From: Rhyacophila brunnea
Taxonomy: Eukaryota > Arthropoda > Insecta > Trichoptera > Rhyacophilidae
Reading direction: 5' to 3'
Assembly (NCBI GenBank): GCA_022495005.1
Contig: JAGYXB010001065.1
Location: forward strand, 1 to 64,000
Length of the DNA: 64,000 nucleotides
Positions within the stretch are counted from its first letter, which is position 1. Each line of letters opens with the position of its first letter. Positions 8,618-19,421 of the stretch are shown piece after piece. The translations under genes and the position numbers were made by a program. The notes beneath the pieces were generated by a model. That model was not told the DNA's origin. It was given only the letters and a program-made list of their open reading frames with translations, and did no database searches.

Positions 8618-11378
8618 GACCAATCCAGCCTCACTACAGACGGCCATCTGGAACGCTCGCGGTACCTTAATTATTGATAAGGGGGAAATCATCAATTTCC
8701 TATCCAAGCACGACATCGACATACTCCTAGTTAGCGAGACCCACCTTAAACCTACTTCCCGCATCCGTTTTCCAAACTACACCACGTACAGAACGGACAG
8801 ACCAACCAACAGGGGCGGCGGAACCGCCATTTTTATTAAGTCTCATATAGACCATTGTGAGGCACCTCCAACCACACAAAGCCGGGCACTAGAATCATGC
8901 TCAATCATAGTTAATACCCGCTCCTCCGGCAGCGTTAAATTCACGTCAGTCTACGTTCCCCCTTTCAAAAAGGACGATTCTATTACCAGAACAGATCTAG
9001 ATAGCCTACTGGACACTAACGTTACCTCAGTAGTCATTGCGGGCGATTTCAACGCTAAGCACTTAGCTTGGGGTGGCCGCTCTTCAGACTTCAGAGGTAA
9101 AATGATCTACGAATTCACTGACGATAATAACATAACCATAGCCGCTCCATCTGAGCCCACGCACTACCCAGCTAATAACACACATCGACCTTCTATTTTA
9201 GATTTTGCTTTACTCGCGGAAACTGATTTCATTCACGAAATCAGCGTAGTTAACGAACTATCCTCAGACCACAAGCCGGTACTTTTACATTTAGGAGACC
9301 CATCAAATGTGGTCCTAGCAATTAACAGACGTATCAGAACCCAAACATCATGGGAAGACTTTAAATCATCGTTAGAGGAAAAGCTCACGCAACCAACCCT
9401 TCTCAACACTGAGGAGAGCATAGACTCCGCAGTCGCGACATTCACGGGCGAAATACTAGATGCCGTAAACGCAGCCACTGTAGTTAGACCATCAAATCAT
9501 ACACTCCGCCCAGACATATCACAGCGCCTTAAAGATAAAATCAGAGAGAAAAATAAAGCACGTTTGGAATGGCAGAAGCAAAAACTCCGCGCATCCAAAA
9601 CGATTTACAACAGGTTGATACCAGAGATTAGGAAAGAATTAGCCGAACTTGATGACGCCAGCTGGTGCCAAAAAGTCAATAATTTAGTCAAGGGCAGCCC
9701 ACCATACTGGTCCCTAACAAAACTTTTAAGACAGACCAGGCAGAAGATTACACATATTCAAGGACCGAATGGCCCAGTATACTCTTCTATAGACAAAGCT
9801 GAAGCATTTGCAGTCAGCATAGCAAAACAATTCTCTCCAAACACCATAGACAGGAATAATTCTGAAATAGTTAATCATGTCAGACAAATCACCAGGAAAG
9901 CCAGGGATATTTACAATAAGAGGTCAGATCCTCCCCCAAATCCTCTAACACCGGCCACGGTCACGGAAATCGGTTGCCTCATTAAGTGGCTTAATAACCG
10001 AAAAGCCCCTGGTAATGACGGTCTTACAAACAGAGCCGTCAAAAACCTCCCAGACAGAGGTATAGAAATACTTACGCAGATAGTTAACGCCAGCTTAGAG
10101 CTCCAATACTTCCCAGCAGCCTGGAAAGTAGCGGACATAGTCCTTATTCCAAAACCCGGCAAGGACCTGACGTGTCCAGAAAATCACAGACCTATTAGCC
10201 TATTACCGACTTTAAGTAAAATCTTTGAACGAGTCATAAAACGCAGACTTCAAATCATGATCGATGAAGCAGACCTCATCCCAGAAATCCAACACGGATT
10301 TAGGGCAGGACATTCGACCAACCATCAACTACTTAGGGTAATCGAATACATAACTAAAGCTTTTAATTATAAAACCTTTACAACAGGTCTCTTTCTAGAC
10401 ATAGCAAAAGCCTTTGATAAGGTCTGGATCAAAGGCCTTATAGTCAAGCTCTCAGAATCAGGACTCGACACAGCCATGATCAACATGATAAGCTCCTTTC
10501 TCCGGAATAGGAGCTTTAATGTTAAACTTAACGGAATTAGATCCTCAACAAAAATACCCACAGCCGGAGTCCCACAAGGATCCGTGTTAGGTCCCACCCT
10601 GTACAACTTGTACACAAAGGACATACCGATTCCCACCGACAGTTACGGTAGCTCGACCATCGTTGCCCAATACGCAGATGACACAGCTATCCTAAGCAAA
10701 TCGCTCAATCTCAACAAAGCAACTATGCAAGTCCAGACAGCGGCAAACCAAATATCCAACTGGTGCGATAAATGGCGTATTCAGATTAATCCAGCTAAGA
10801 GCGCTGCCATTCACTTTGCCAGGCATACGAATAGGCACCGCCTTAAAATGATAAATCTCAAGATGCACAACCACATAATCCCTTGGGATAAGTCGGTTAA
10901 ATATCTAGGTCTTACGATAGACAACAAACTCACGTTTAATAAACACATACAAGAGAAAAAACGCCAAGCCATAATAGTTAACGCAAGACTTCGACCCATG
11001 ATGGGCCCCAAGAGTAAACTGTCTACTCGAGCAAAACTTCTGCTCTACACAGCAATCACCAGACCAACAATCACTTACGCAAGCCCCATATGGGCTTACT
11101 CAAATCCCCGACACATTAAACTCTTTCAGACTATTCAAAACAAGACATTGCGACGAATCACGGGCGCTCCGTGGTATGTACGCAATACCACACTTCACAG
11201 AGACCTTAACATTGAAACCATCCACGAACATATCATGAAGTTGTCGAAGAGATTCTATAAATCCATGATAAACCATCCCAACGCGTCTATTAAAAATTTA
11301 TTAATCGAAAATGGAAGCGACACAGACTACGTCTATAGGAGGCCGAAGGCAATCCTGCTGGACAAGCATCCACCATAG
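8607..11378 (+). CDS. LINE ORF2, AP-type endonuclease and reverse transcriptase, 923 aa
   Basis: Cuts the target and copies the element RNA. The N-terminal endonuclease/exonuclease/phosphatase-type domain shows WNARG, LLVSETHL, VIAGDFNAKH and SSDHKPVLLHL. The reverse transcriptase shows KAPGNDGLTNRAV, ENHRPISLLPTLSKIFER, a GFRAGHST block, LDIAKAFDKVW, AGVPQGSVLGP and the catalytic YADD (near 10673). A C-terminal segment with LGLTIDNKLTFNKHI follows, as in Jockey. There is no RNase H. I chose ATG 8607, which overlaps the ORF1 stop; the frame opens 12 bases earlier without an ATG. Uninterrupted, normal length for the clade and potentially active. Confidence 0.95.
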   Translation: MATKTNPASLQTAIWNARGTLIIDKGEIINFLSKHDIDILLVSETHLKPTSRIRFPNYTTYRTDRPTNRGGGTAIFIKSHIDHCEAPPTTQSRALESCSIIVNTRSSGSVKFTSVYVPPFKKDDSITRTDLDSLLDTNVTSVVIAGDFNAKHLAWGGRSSDFRGKMIYEFTDDNNITIAAPSEPTHYPANNTHRPSILDFALLAETDFIHEISVVNELSSDHKPVLLHLGDPSNVVLAINRRIRTQTSWEDFKSSLEEKLTQPTLLNTEESIDSAVATFTGEILDAVNAATVVRPSNHTLRPDISQRLKDKIREKNKARLEWQKQKLRASKTIYNRLIPEIRKELAELDDASWCQKVNNLVKGSPPYWSLTKLLRQTRQKITHIQGPNGPVYSSIDKAEAFAVSIAKQFSPNTIDRNNSEIVNHVRQITRKARDIYNKRSDPPPNPLTPATVTEIGCLIKWLNNRKAPGNDGLTNRAVKNLPDRGIEILTQIVNASLELQYFPAAWKVADIVLIPKPGKDLTCPENHRPISLLPTLSKIFERVIKRRLQIMIDEADLIPEIQHGFRAGHSTNHQLLRVIEYITKAFNYKTFTTGLFLDIAKAFDKVWIKGLIVKLSESGLDTAMINMISSFLRNRSFNVKLNGIRSSTKIPTAGVPQGSVLGPTLYNLYTKDIPIPTDSYGSSTIVAQYADDTAILSKSLNLNKATMQVQTAANQISNWCDKWRIQINPAKSAAIHFARHTNRHRLKMINLKMHNHIIPWDKSVKYLGLTIDNKLTFNKHIQEKKRQAIIVNARLRPMMGPKSKLSTRAKLLLYTAITRPTITYASPIWAYSNPRHIKLFQTIQNKTLRRITGAPWYVRNTTLHRDLNIETIHEHIMKLSKRFYKSMINHPNASIKNLLIENGSDTDYVYRRPKAILLDKHPP

Positions 11379-11953
11379 TTCCTTCACATCCTCACCACAG
11401 ACTCCTTCTTACCCAAGCGACTAATCTGTTATTTTTCAGTGCAACAAGAAAAGACATTGATACCCGACCTCCCCCCGAGGATAATAAAAGATGAAGGGCA
11501 CCCCGCCGCCTGACATAAGTGCAGGCGGAGGGAACCTTCCTCCCTAGTATTAAAAAATTTAAATACACACACATTTTTCATGACTCAACACAGGGACTCA
11601 AGTATAAAAGACTAAATACTGCTCGGCGGGGTTGGACAATCGGACTATCAATGTCAATGCAGAGATCTTCACCGGATTCCACTAGACCAATGATTTGACC
11701 TGAAGCTGGGTCATATCATCATCCTACACCTTGTATTTTATGTTTGTACCCTTTCTTTTTTGTTGACTATCTCAACAAAGAAGAAATGTTTGTAAGTGAG
11801 TACAAAATCGGTGCGTGCACTTGTATGCAATTACAAGGACAAGCACCTTGCCAAAGCCTCTCAACGCCATCATACATAGATGAAGGAGATAGGGGGCATA
11901 GCCCCGGGACTCCAATTAAAAGTAAAAAGGCAATATACTAAACAACAACAAAA
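11379..11953 (+). other. LINE 3' untranslated region and tail
   Basis: 575 bases between the ORF2 stop and the target-site duplication. No ORF is supported. It ends AAAGGCAATATACTAAACAA plus an ACA/A-rich tail. A run of direct and inverted GC-rich words (CCCCCCGAGG, GCCGCCTGAC, GGCGGAGGGAAC) at about 11470-11545 may fold into a structure used by the reverse transcriptase. Confidence 0.6.
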
Positions 11954-11965
11954 AATCCATCAACA
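11954..11965 (+). repeat. LINE target-site duplication, 3' copy
   Basis: AATCCATCAACA directly after the tail ACAACAACAAAA; identical to 5249-5260. One or two tail A bases could belong to either side. Confidence 0.85.
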
Positions 11966-11983
11966 GTCTTCTCTCGCACTTAC

Positions 11984-12211
11984 GACCCCGAACCTGCAAC
12001 GGTTCGCGGCGCGAATTATTCACTCTCCTCCATACAAGTTTGTCAAAACTTGAGAAGAGGTACTCACCGAGGTCCGAGATACCTACCGGTCGATACCTAC
12101 TCCTCCAAATGTCAGATAGCGACTTAGCCGTTTTCGCGAGTTTAATTTGTTTCTTTACTATTGGACCCGGCTCCCAACCTTTCGGTATAAAGCCCTGTTC
12201 GTGCAATTTCG
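11984..12211 (-). pseudogene. Coding-like minus-strand block at the LINE target site, family unknown
   Basis: On the minus strand this stretch reads without stops with protein-like composition: EQGFIPKGWEPGPIVKKQ, then IKLAKTAKSLSDIWRSRYRP, then a basic part ending REPLQVRGR. A possible acceptor (CGTAAG) precedes it. Two consensus donors lie inside or at its end: GTGAGT (exon end 12068) and GTAAGT (exon end 11984). It is GC- and CpG-richer than its surroundings. I do not recognise the family. It could be an exon of a host gene whose continuation was displaced by the LINE and gypsy insertions, or a remnant of an older element. Downstream minus-strand exons were not found. Confidence 0.35.
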
Positions 12212-13350
12212 CTTACGCTAGTTAAAGTGAATAAGTAAATAATAAACGTATTAATTTTATAAAAACAATATTATAATAATAAATTAGTTCCATGAGATTT
12301 TGTTCTTGTATGTCTGTGTTTTCGCTTACTTGACTTTTCTTTATAATTTTTGTGAATGTGACATAATAAATTAACTATAACAGAGTGAACATTAGTTTCC
12401 ATTTACTATATACTGTGCCTACCTGTTCTTCCAAACATTGAATGTACCTCCACTCCAGGCCCGGAGCTAGCTGAGGATTCGGAGGCCTACAGTACCTACA
12501 TAGGTACTTACCTAGCTCGCGTGTTTTTAAAGTTGTCAGGTGTATTTTTAAATGTATCTGAAACCGTGGACTCGCAATATTGTTTATTGAAGTAGAGGTG
12601 GCATTTAAATTGGATTTAGTGGTATATATTTTGTTAGTATCTATCCATACAACACATTTCTTAAAGTAATCCTTTTTACGATTACTTAAATATTGGGGTC
12701 ATGTAAGGATGATAAAAAATACTGTATAAAAATGGGGCGGCATTTTAGCGCTGCCTAAGGGTGGCATTTTGTCTAGGGACGTCACTGTATATTCCATATG
12801 ATTTTCCTCGATTTACCGCCCTTCGAGTAACTGCCGCCCCCAAGCGAGTAAGCGACGGTCAATCTGCCTACCCCCACGGGACGTCACTCTATATAACTTA
12901 TGTCCGACATTATTATTAAGTATACTTTTTTTTTATTTATGCAGGAAATGTTTATTAAAATTAATATTTAAAACATCCCATTATTCGCAATTTCACAAAA
13001 AGATCAATAATTTTGAGTACCTACCGATACATCAATTTCAACACACACGTACATACACATTATAATTATTATGGTTAATAATTCGGACAAGTTTCCGTTT
13101 TTTTAAATTATCAGAGAAACGACCCGGAACAGTTTGGTTGGCCTATTCTCGTACCAATACGCCGTCTTCCTCTGCTACGTCTTCCGTTAACCTTTCTTTA
13201 AGTAATGAGTTGGGAAATATTGTCCTCTGACAATCTGATCGACGTACTGTAGTATCTTAGACTATAGATACATCGTTTTGTACATTTTTTTTTTGAAGCT
13301 ACTCATCTGAGACTTATTTAGCTTTGCGTTTACATAATTATACGAGAATA
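12212..13350. other. AT-rich stretch, no gene seen
   Basis: Nothing coding. It contains two right-hand ends of the GACGTC hAT-MITE family (see 12690-12893) and a scrap resembling another hAT end near 12457 (CCAGGCCCGGAG). The rest is AT-rich. Confidence 0.5.
12690..12893. repeat. Fragments of the GACGTC-type hAT MITE
   Basis: Right-end words GGGACGTCACTG (near 12776) and GGGACGTCACTC (near 12882), with shared interior text (ACTGCCGCCC, TCTGCC, CCCCCAC) also found at 19740-19842. The second copy looks joined to the first. Left ends and a target duplication were not found. Confidence 0.5.
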
Positions 13351-14637
13351 GCCGTTTATATTTCGGGAATAACGAATCAAACTTTAACTTAACTAAAAAC
13401 AGTTTTATTGTTTTTAAAAATATTCTCCACGACAATTTATACATTTTTCCATGCGTTTGAACTGAATATCTGAAAATCATTTTTTTCCACTTTGTAGAAG
13501 GTAACTTCAAAACATGGTTTTTGAATGCATCAACCGCTTTTCAGGTGTAGAAAATTGTTGACCACGCAATTTGTCTTTGACTGTCGGGAATATAAAGAAA
13601 TCATTTGGTGCCAACTCGGGGCTGTACGGCGGATGATCCTTTAATTTGATGTTTTGAGTGCTCAAATAGGCGCTTGTTTGAGCCGATGTGTGAGAGCTCG
13701 CATTGTCTTGATGAAGGATGATTTGACGCCGACGGTTGCTTTTCCTCATTTCACCAAAAACTTCTGGAAACAAATGGTTGTGTACCGTTCAGAATTGACT
13801 GATTGATGATTCTCTAAAGGTACAGTTGCGACATGGCCCGTTTTTTCCGAAAAAACAGGCGACCATTTGCTTAGAAGTGCTTCGAGCGCGTGCAACTTTT
13901 GTTGGTTTAAACTCACTTTGGAAGACCCATACGGTCGACTGCTGTTTACTTTCGGGCTCATACGTATAGATCCAAGATTCGTCACCTGTAACAATCTTAT
14001 AAACGATTTTTGAAGCACCTCGATCGTATTTTTTGAGCATTTCCTTGCACCAATCGACACGCTCCTCTTTTTGTGAGATTGTCAAATTATGCGGGATCCA
14101 ACGCGAACATAACTTCCTTTCATCTAAATGTTAATGCAAGATCATATACACGCTGGTGTTACTAATTCCCAGAGATGCCTCATTCTCATGGTATGTCACA
14201 TGACGATCTTGCATTATCAGTTCACGCATAGCATCGATGTTTTCTAGAGAAACAACTGATTGTGAATGACCTTCACGCGGCTCGTCTGTGAGCGAACGAC
14301 AGCCACAATAAAATTCGTTAAATCAGAGATATATGTAAGTACCGTAGTTTTTGATGGTTCTCCATCTCCATATAAAGCATTAAGTTCAGCGATGCACTGT
14401 TCCCATGATAATCCACGTCGAAAATTGTTAAAAATAATCGCACGAAAATTTTCACGAGTTAATTTCATTTTTTGGCCGAGATAAATAAATTTTTCAAATG
14501 AATTTAAAAAAACAAAAAGCGTTCGTTTTTTAAAACGTTCTGAGTACTTTTGCCGTTAAAAATGTCAAACTTCAAAATACAGAAGTCAGATTGCACCTAG
14601 CAACACCAGTGTTGCAAATTTCCGAAATATAAACGGC
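13351..14637 (-). mobile_element. Mariner-family DNA transposon, 1,287 bp
   Basis: The ends are a perfect 16-bp inverted repeat, GCCGTTTATATTTCGG at 13351 and its reverse complement ending at 14637. Both are flanked by TA (13349-13350 and 14638-14639), the standard mariner target duplication. The length is typical for mariner. The transposase inside is on the minus strand and broken by frameshifts. Confidence 0.93.
13507..14468 (-). pseudogene. Mariner transposase, frameshifted
   Basis: Cut-and-paste transposase of the DD34D type. Minus-strand pieces in order are: N-terminal helix-turn-helix (ATG at 14468, RGLSWEQCIAELNALYGD), catalytic part 1 (VTGDESWIYTYEPESKQQ), then part 2 (ILHQDNASSHTS) and the third acidic block (YSPELAPNDFFIF). 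All three catalytic aspartates are visible, but the pieces lie in different frames, so at least two indels disable the gene. The region between the HTH and the first catalytic block (about 14090-14240) also carries stops. Confidence 0.9.
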
Positions 14638-16709
14638 TACCTATGTATAACGAGCACTGTAATTATTACAATGTTATTATTACAATTAATCATGTAGTAC
14701 ACTTTAAGGCCACACTCCCTCAGAAACACTTGGACACACCAGAACGCCTTGATATTTGGTAGAAGACCCAATGGCAATTGATAATTTTGTTTACTTAGCT
14801 TAGATCCTCAAGAATTTTAAGAAGAATTTCTCGTTCCTTTTTGATTTGTTCGAGAATAACATTATTTTGTCCTATAAGTCCAAGCAATTTTGAGAAACCG
14901 TCTATATAACCATCACTGGTTTAACTTGGTCAGTAATTTAAAAAGGACTAAATAACTTATCCTTTTAGTTGTTTAGTCCTTTTTAAATTGGAAATACTAC
15001 TACATACGTACCTATCATTGGTGCCTTTTAAAGTTTTATAACTCTTTCAGTTGGTAAACATAACAAATTGATAAAATAGAAATGCGAAAGCCAGTCACCA
15101 TAGACCAAGTTTGGTTTATTATTAGTGACGGCAAGAAATACAACGCCCTCTGAGTGTCTTCAAATATTACAAATAATAAATGTGTGTTTCATTTATGTGA
15201 CAAAACTTTAATGTATATATGAGACAGACGTAACAATTGAAAATAACACATTTTTTGTTAATCTCACATTTTTCAACACCCTAAAATCAAGCCTTGTTTC
15301 TGCCCCACCTAGAATGTAAGCCACTTCTGTTATTTTTGTGTTTACGCGACAGAAGAATTTCTACACTTGCCACACGTGGAAATCGTGCTACAGATTCACA
15401 ACCAATGTCCTAGACAACAAATATACAAAGAACATTAACAGAACCGCTGCCAAGTATGAAAATATGAATTGGAAAAATAAGTATGACAAGGGAGAACTAG
15501 GCCGGCCGAACACCGGAAAACACCCCCGTGGCCCGGATGATCGCAGTTCATAATTTCGTGAATTAGTTGATGATTTTAATAAGGAAAAGTGCTACGGACG
15601 TGGTCTTTCTGACTTTGGTGGCGTAGATAAAAAATAAAAATTTAATTACAAATTTTGTAAGCGAAATTGGAATTGTTACGTTATAAATTTCCAATCGCAG
15701 AGGTTTTTTTTTATACCTACGTATGACCTACGTGACAAGTTCTGGTAGATATTTAAATTCTTGATCTTGGCTGGTTCTAGAAGATTTTTGAGAGTTTTTT
15801 TTAAAACAAGGAATGGCTGTTTGCTCAACCTATTACATATATCGATGGTCTGAACGAACACCTTGTTACAAACAAAAATTGTTACATTATATAATATGTG
15901 CCTTAATTTATCTGTCTGTAACACATACATACACAGACACACACTTTTTCTGTTTTCCAAAGGTGCCTATGCACAGCATACAAAACATACACTTTCTTTT
16001 TCTGTTTATGCATTGAGCACATACGACAAGAAAGTTGACAGGCGGCACTGCCACCAGGTATTTTTTCTAGTAGGAATAATGTATTGAAGCAGTCAGATGT
16101 TCAGTAACGATTCGCTTCAAGATCTGAGAATGGGTGATGATTTTGTTTATTTTGGCTCTCGCATTGCATTGGAGATTGGAGGATGCGTAAAGGCACAAGT
16201 ACCTGAAGAAAATAATATGGAAAAGATAGTATCAAAATCAAAATAGAGTAAATTTCACTACAGCCAATTCTCCAGTCTTCTCTACAATTCATTATGGTGT
16301 TAAGACGTCTACCATAAAACAATAAATGCGTTGGATTGATGGTTTTGAGATGTGGTTTTATAGTTTCGTGTTCTTCATGGCCGGAAAGACAAATGAATAT
16401 CTCCGTTCTGATAAAAAAAATATATGTCTCGACACAGTTCTTTGGTTGTATAGCCAGAAGAGAGACCAACAATTTGGAAAGGCTCATCGTTAGTGGAAAT
16501 ACCGATTATTGACGCAACAGAACTATGTCGCTTATTTGATCGTCTGATCAAGTGAAGGACCCTACCGGGCCCTCAATACATTTACAATAGGGCGGAATGC
16601 AGGGATCGCCGGAAAGAAAATTATTATGTTTAAAGAAATTAAGATCCTCAATAGCGTAGACCACAAAAAATGAAAAGAAATCGCAATTTATTTATTGAAC
16701 AGAAAAAAC
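14638..16709. other. AT-rich stretch, no gene supported
   Basis: A hairpin with AAAAGGACTAAA arms lies at 14941-14984. A short GC-richer ORF at 15338-15553 (ending GRPNTGKHPRGPDDRSS) has no family I recognise. Nothing else is supported. Confidence 0.45.
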
Positions 16710-17773
16710 CATGGCTCCCACAATGAGGGGGGGGGGGCTGACAAGGCTCTAGCCTGGGGGCCCGGCGTGACGAGTTGACCAGATAAGTGAGATAAACACA
16801 GATCACAAATTTGCTCTAATTGTAAAAAAAAGTCGCCTGCGCTATTTCACTTCAATAATATTTAATAATTAAAAATTTTGGTTGTACGATGCAATTTTTA
16901 ACTGTGTGCCGATCAATGACATATTAAATGGGCGACTCACTTCATACCCGGCGCGCACGAGAAATTGTCCATGAAAGTCATTCACAGATGTATAGGTAGA
17001 TGTCACGTGACCATTGACGTATCCGTTTCCATTATGCGATACAAGCTTCGAGAATTTATAGTAATATAACCTTTATTGTAATGGCGTATTAGTGTCATGA
17101 CTCATTGCGTTAGAAACAGATTCTCGGTTACTTACGACTTCTCGGAGATTAGACGCAAGTGAGCCCAGCGAATCACAGGCGACTGACTGTCCAATGGTTC
17201 CTGTCATTCAATTGCATTGAATAAACATTCATCAATATCTTAAAATGGCATTTTATAAATAATAAATAATACTAACACATGCAAAGTGATATCCCATCTT
17301 TCTTGGAGTGTTTAGTAAATTTTTTTACAATTTTTAACTAGGCACATTGGCATTTTGTAACATAATAATAACGGTGGAGTCGAAACCTGACAGTCAGAAA
17401 TTTTGTATGGGCAGACCCAGCGGTGTCGCCAGACCGCTTGCAAGCAGAATGTTCATTTGAGTGTAGGATACCGATATTAAAATATGAATTTCGCCATCCG
17501 GCAGACCCGACACAAAGTGGGTGTCATTTTATTTTCTAGATGCTTCGTCCATATTAATGTCATTGGTGCCGATACTCAACAACTCCATAATTGAAATGGA
17601 TGTAGGTACAAAAAATACAAACATCGCTAAAAATACATACACCTAATTTTACCGCGTACACCACTTGGAAAACGCTACCGCAGTGCGTCAAACTGCCTTT
17701 ACCCTTAGCGATAGGTAGGGCGGCCCGCCAAACATCCTAGCCTGGGGGCCCGCTTCAGGATGTGGGGGGCATG
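16710..17773. mobile_element. hAT-type MITE (family 1, copy A) split by another MITE
   Basis: Terminal repeats are CATGGCTCCCACA at 16710 and, on the opposite strand from 17773, CATGCCCCCCACA. The flanks are GAAAAAAC (16702-16709) and GTAAAAAC (17774-17781), an 8-bp duplication with one mismatch, which points to the hAT superfamily. Without the insertion at 16914-17565 the element is about 404 bp and matches copy B at 22748-23190 along its length (GCTCTAGCCTGGGG, GGTTGTACGAT, AACTCCATAATT). Non-coding. Confidence 0.88.
16914..17565. mobile_element. hAT-type MITE nested inside family-1 copy A, 652 bp
   Basis: Flanked by a perfect 8-bp duplication GTGCCGAT (16906-16913 and 17566-17573). Its ends are CAATGACAT in inverted orientation with further imperfect pairing. 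Copy B at 22748 lacks it: there the two flanks join as GTGCTGAT followed by ACTCGACAACTCC, an empty-site comparison that proves the insertion. No coding capacity was seen. Confidence 0.92.
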
Positions 17774-18038
17774 GTAAAAACACATATAAACAATATGTAT
17801 TGTATACACATAATGCTCCAGGCGCGCATACATAAATATTCTTTGAGGGGAGGGTCCATTTAAATAAAATCTAGTAGGTGCCACTGATTACCATATTTAC
17901 CCCACTTACTACTCATAGCTTCTTGTTACTTCAATTGCGGAATATCGCATTTATCATTTGAATCCCCATACCCAGACACTCTGCATTTTGAGTTCAGCGA
18001 TAAACACCTAGCCAGCAAGTAGGTATAAATAAGGGTAT

Positions 18039-18314
18039 TCAGATAGAGTTATTGCTTGCTCTTGCTGTCGTATTCACGAATGCGCTTGGATCATTAGTGT
18101 CCATTTGCGATGTCCGCAATCGTGTATCGGAATGTTGAAGCAAACATTGGACGCCCAGATAGTTGCACCAGTTTATGAGTGCTACGGGTCTACCGGTGTT
18201 CAAAGGCCTTTCGTGTCGTACAAGGTCGAGATGAATGGGGCCAACCCGTTCATACGGGTCACGATTCTGAGTCATGAGATCCTGACGAAGAATACATAGG
18301 AAGTAATATTCCAT
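18039..18314 (-). other. GC-richer ORF-bearing patch, unidentified
   Basis: A 91-codon open frame on the minus strand (RQDLMTQNRDPYERVGP, then HERPLNTGRPVALINWCNYL) in a patch clearly GC-richer than its surroundings. A shorter plus-strand frame overlaps it. No family is recognised and no splice signals are convincing. It may be the remnant of an imported or mobile coding sequence. Confidence 0.25.
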
Positions 18315-19162
18315 TAATTTAAATATTTTGTATTTTTTACGTTCATGGGGGGGCTGGACCCGAAACCCCCCCCCTCTTGCACCACAGCACCAGTTTCATA
18401 AAATAACAACAATATTTACAATCAAATCTATACTAATGTTGGGTCACTAGAGTGGTGTTCGATGTGTAGGTAGAGGATGATGATAATGAAGTCTTCGATG
18501 TAGCAGGGTGAGATTTATTAGCAGCGTATCGGTACAATAATATATTATACATGATAGTTGCGAGCTAGGTACTTGGATTCGAGTGACATCTAGATAAATT
18601 ATTCTTCGTTATTTATACAATAAAAAGTAACACATTAACATAAAATTCAGGTACATAATCATATTGGACTAATTATAGAATCAGCGTTTTAAATTGAGTA
18701 GCGAAATGAAATATTATTTGTTATTACAGTTGTAAGAAAATATGATACTATAAAAATGATTATTCGGCTAATACACCGTAATGGTATAATGTACTGTGAT
18801 ATTATTATGTAATAATACACCGTCTCTAATTTCGCCAACCGACTTGCTGATCTAGCTCAGTTGTTTACTGGAAATGGATTTGCTGGGAATATATTACTGC
18901 AGAGTAATTTGATCTTAAACAATAGATATTTGATCGCTATTATTCTGCAGCTATACTAATATAAAATTGAGAATCTTTATGATTTCGGTCATCGTTTTGA
19001 CTATTTAAAAAAAAATACATGATAACTACATAATAATATATTTTTTGATGTTTTTGTTGTCTGTCTGTTCTGTTATAACTAAAAAACTACTGGGTAGGTA
19101 CATTGACGAAGCTTGTATATTTTATAGTAACAAATTACTTAATTTCACCAGGATATATGTAA
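18315..19162. other. AT-rich stretch, no gene seen
   Basis: It holds the G/C homopolymer pair CATGGGGGGG and CCCCCCCCC near 18344-18372, otherwise AT-rich DNA. No feature supported. Confidence 0.4.
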
Positions 19163-19167
19163 AAGTT

Positions 19168-19421
19168 CTGTGGGTCTATTCCATACACAGGGCGGCTATC
19201 GACGGTAGTTTATCATATTTATATATTGAAGTTTTATATTTGTTACAATAATTTAGCCCTCTAAACTAGTCTAAACTGTCAAGAGAGGGGCTGTTAAAAC
19301 ATTGCACTTTTTGACAGTTTAAATTGCTTAATTTATTGTAACAATTAACCACATTAATACATAAATATGATAAACTACGATAGCTGCCGCTAGCTGCCTT
19401 GTGTATAGAACAGACCCACTG
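19168..19421. mobile_element. MITE with long terminal inverted repeats, 254 bp
   Basis: The two halves are inverted copies over about 90 bases. The left end is CTGTGGGTCTATTCCATACA; the right end read backwards is CAGTGGGTCTGTTCTATACA. AAGTT flanks both sides (19163-19167 and 19422-19426), a 5-bp candidate duplication. Transcribed, it would fold into a long hairpin. No ORF. Confidence 0.8.

Larger units (their letters stand above)
5261..11953 (+). mobile_element. Full-length Jockey-type LINE with three ORFs
   Basis: A non-LTR retrotransposon of 6,693 bases. AATCCATCAACA occurs at 5249-5260 and again at 11954-11965. This 12-bp direct repeat is the target-site duplication expected from target-primed reverse transcription. 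The 3' copy follows an ACA/A-rich tail, as LINE ends do. Inside are an unrecognised ORF (5498-6310), a gag-like ORF1 with three CCHC knuckles (7070-8617), and ORF2 with endonuclease and reverse transcriptase (8607-11378). Jockey elements normally have only the last two. The element is longer than the roughly 5 kb typical of Jockey because of the extra 5' ORF and a long spacer at 6311-7069. No stop or frameshift breaks any ORF, so the copy looks young. Confidence 0.85.

Noticed and set aside
14941..14984. Hairpin AAAAGGACTAAA ... TTTAGTCCTTTT
   Set aside because: Could be read as a terminator or tiny MITE, but there is no gene upstream and no target duplication.
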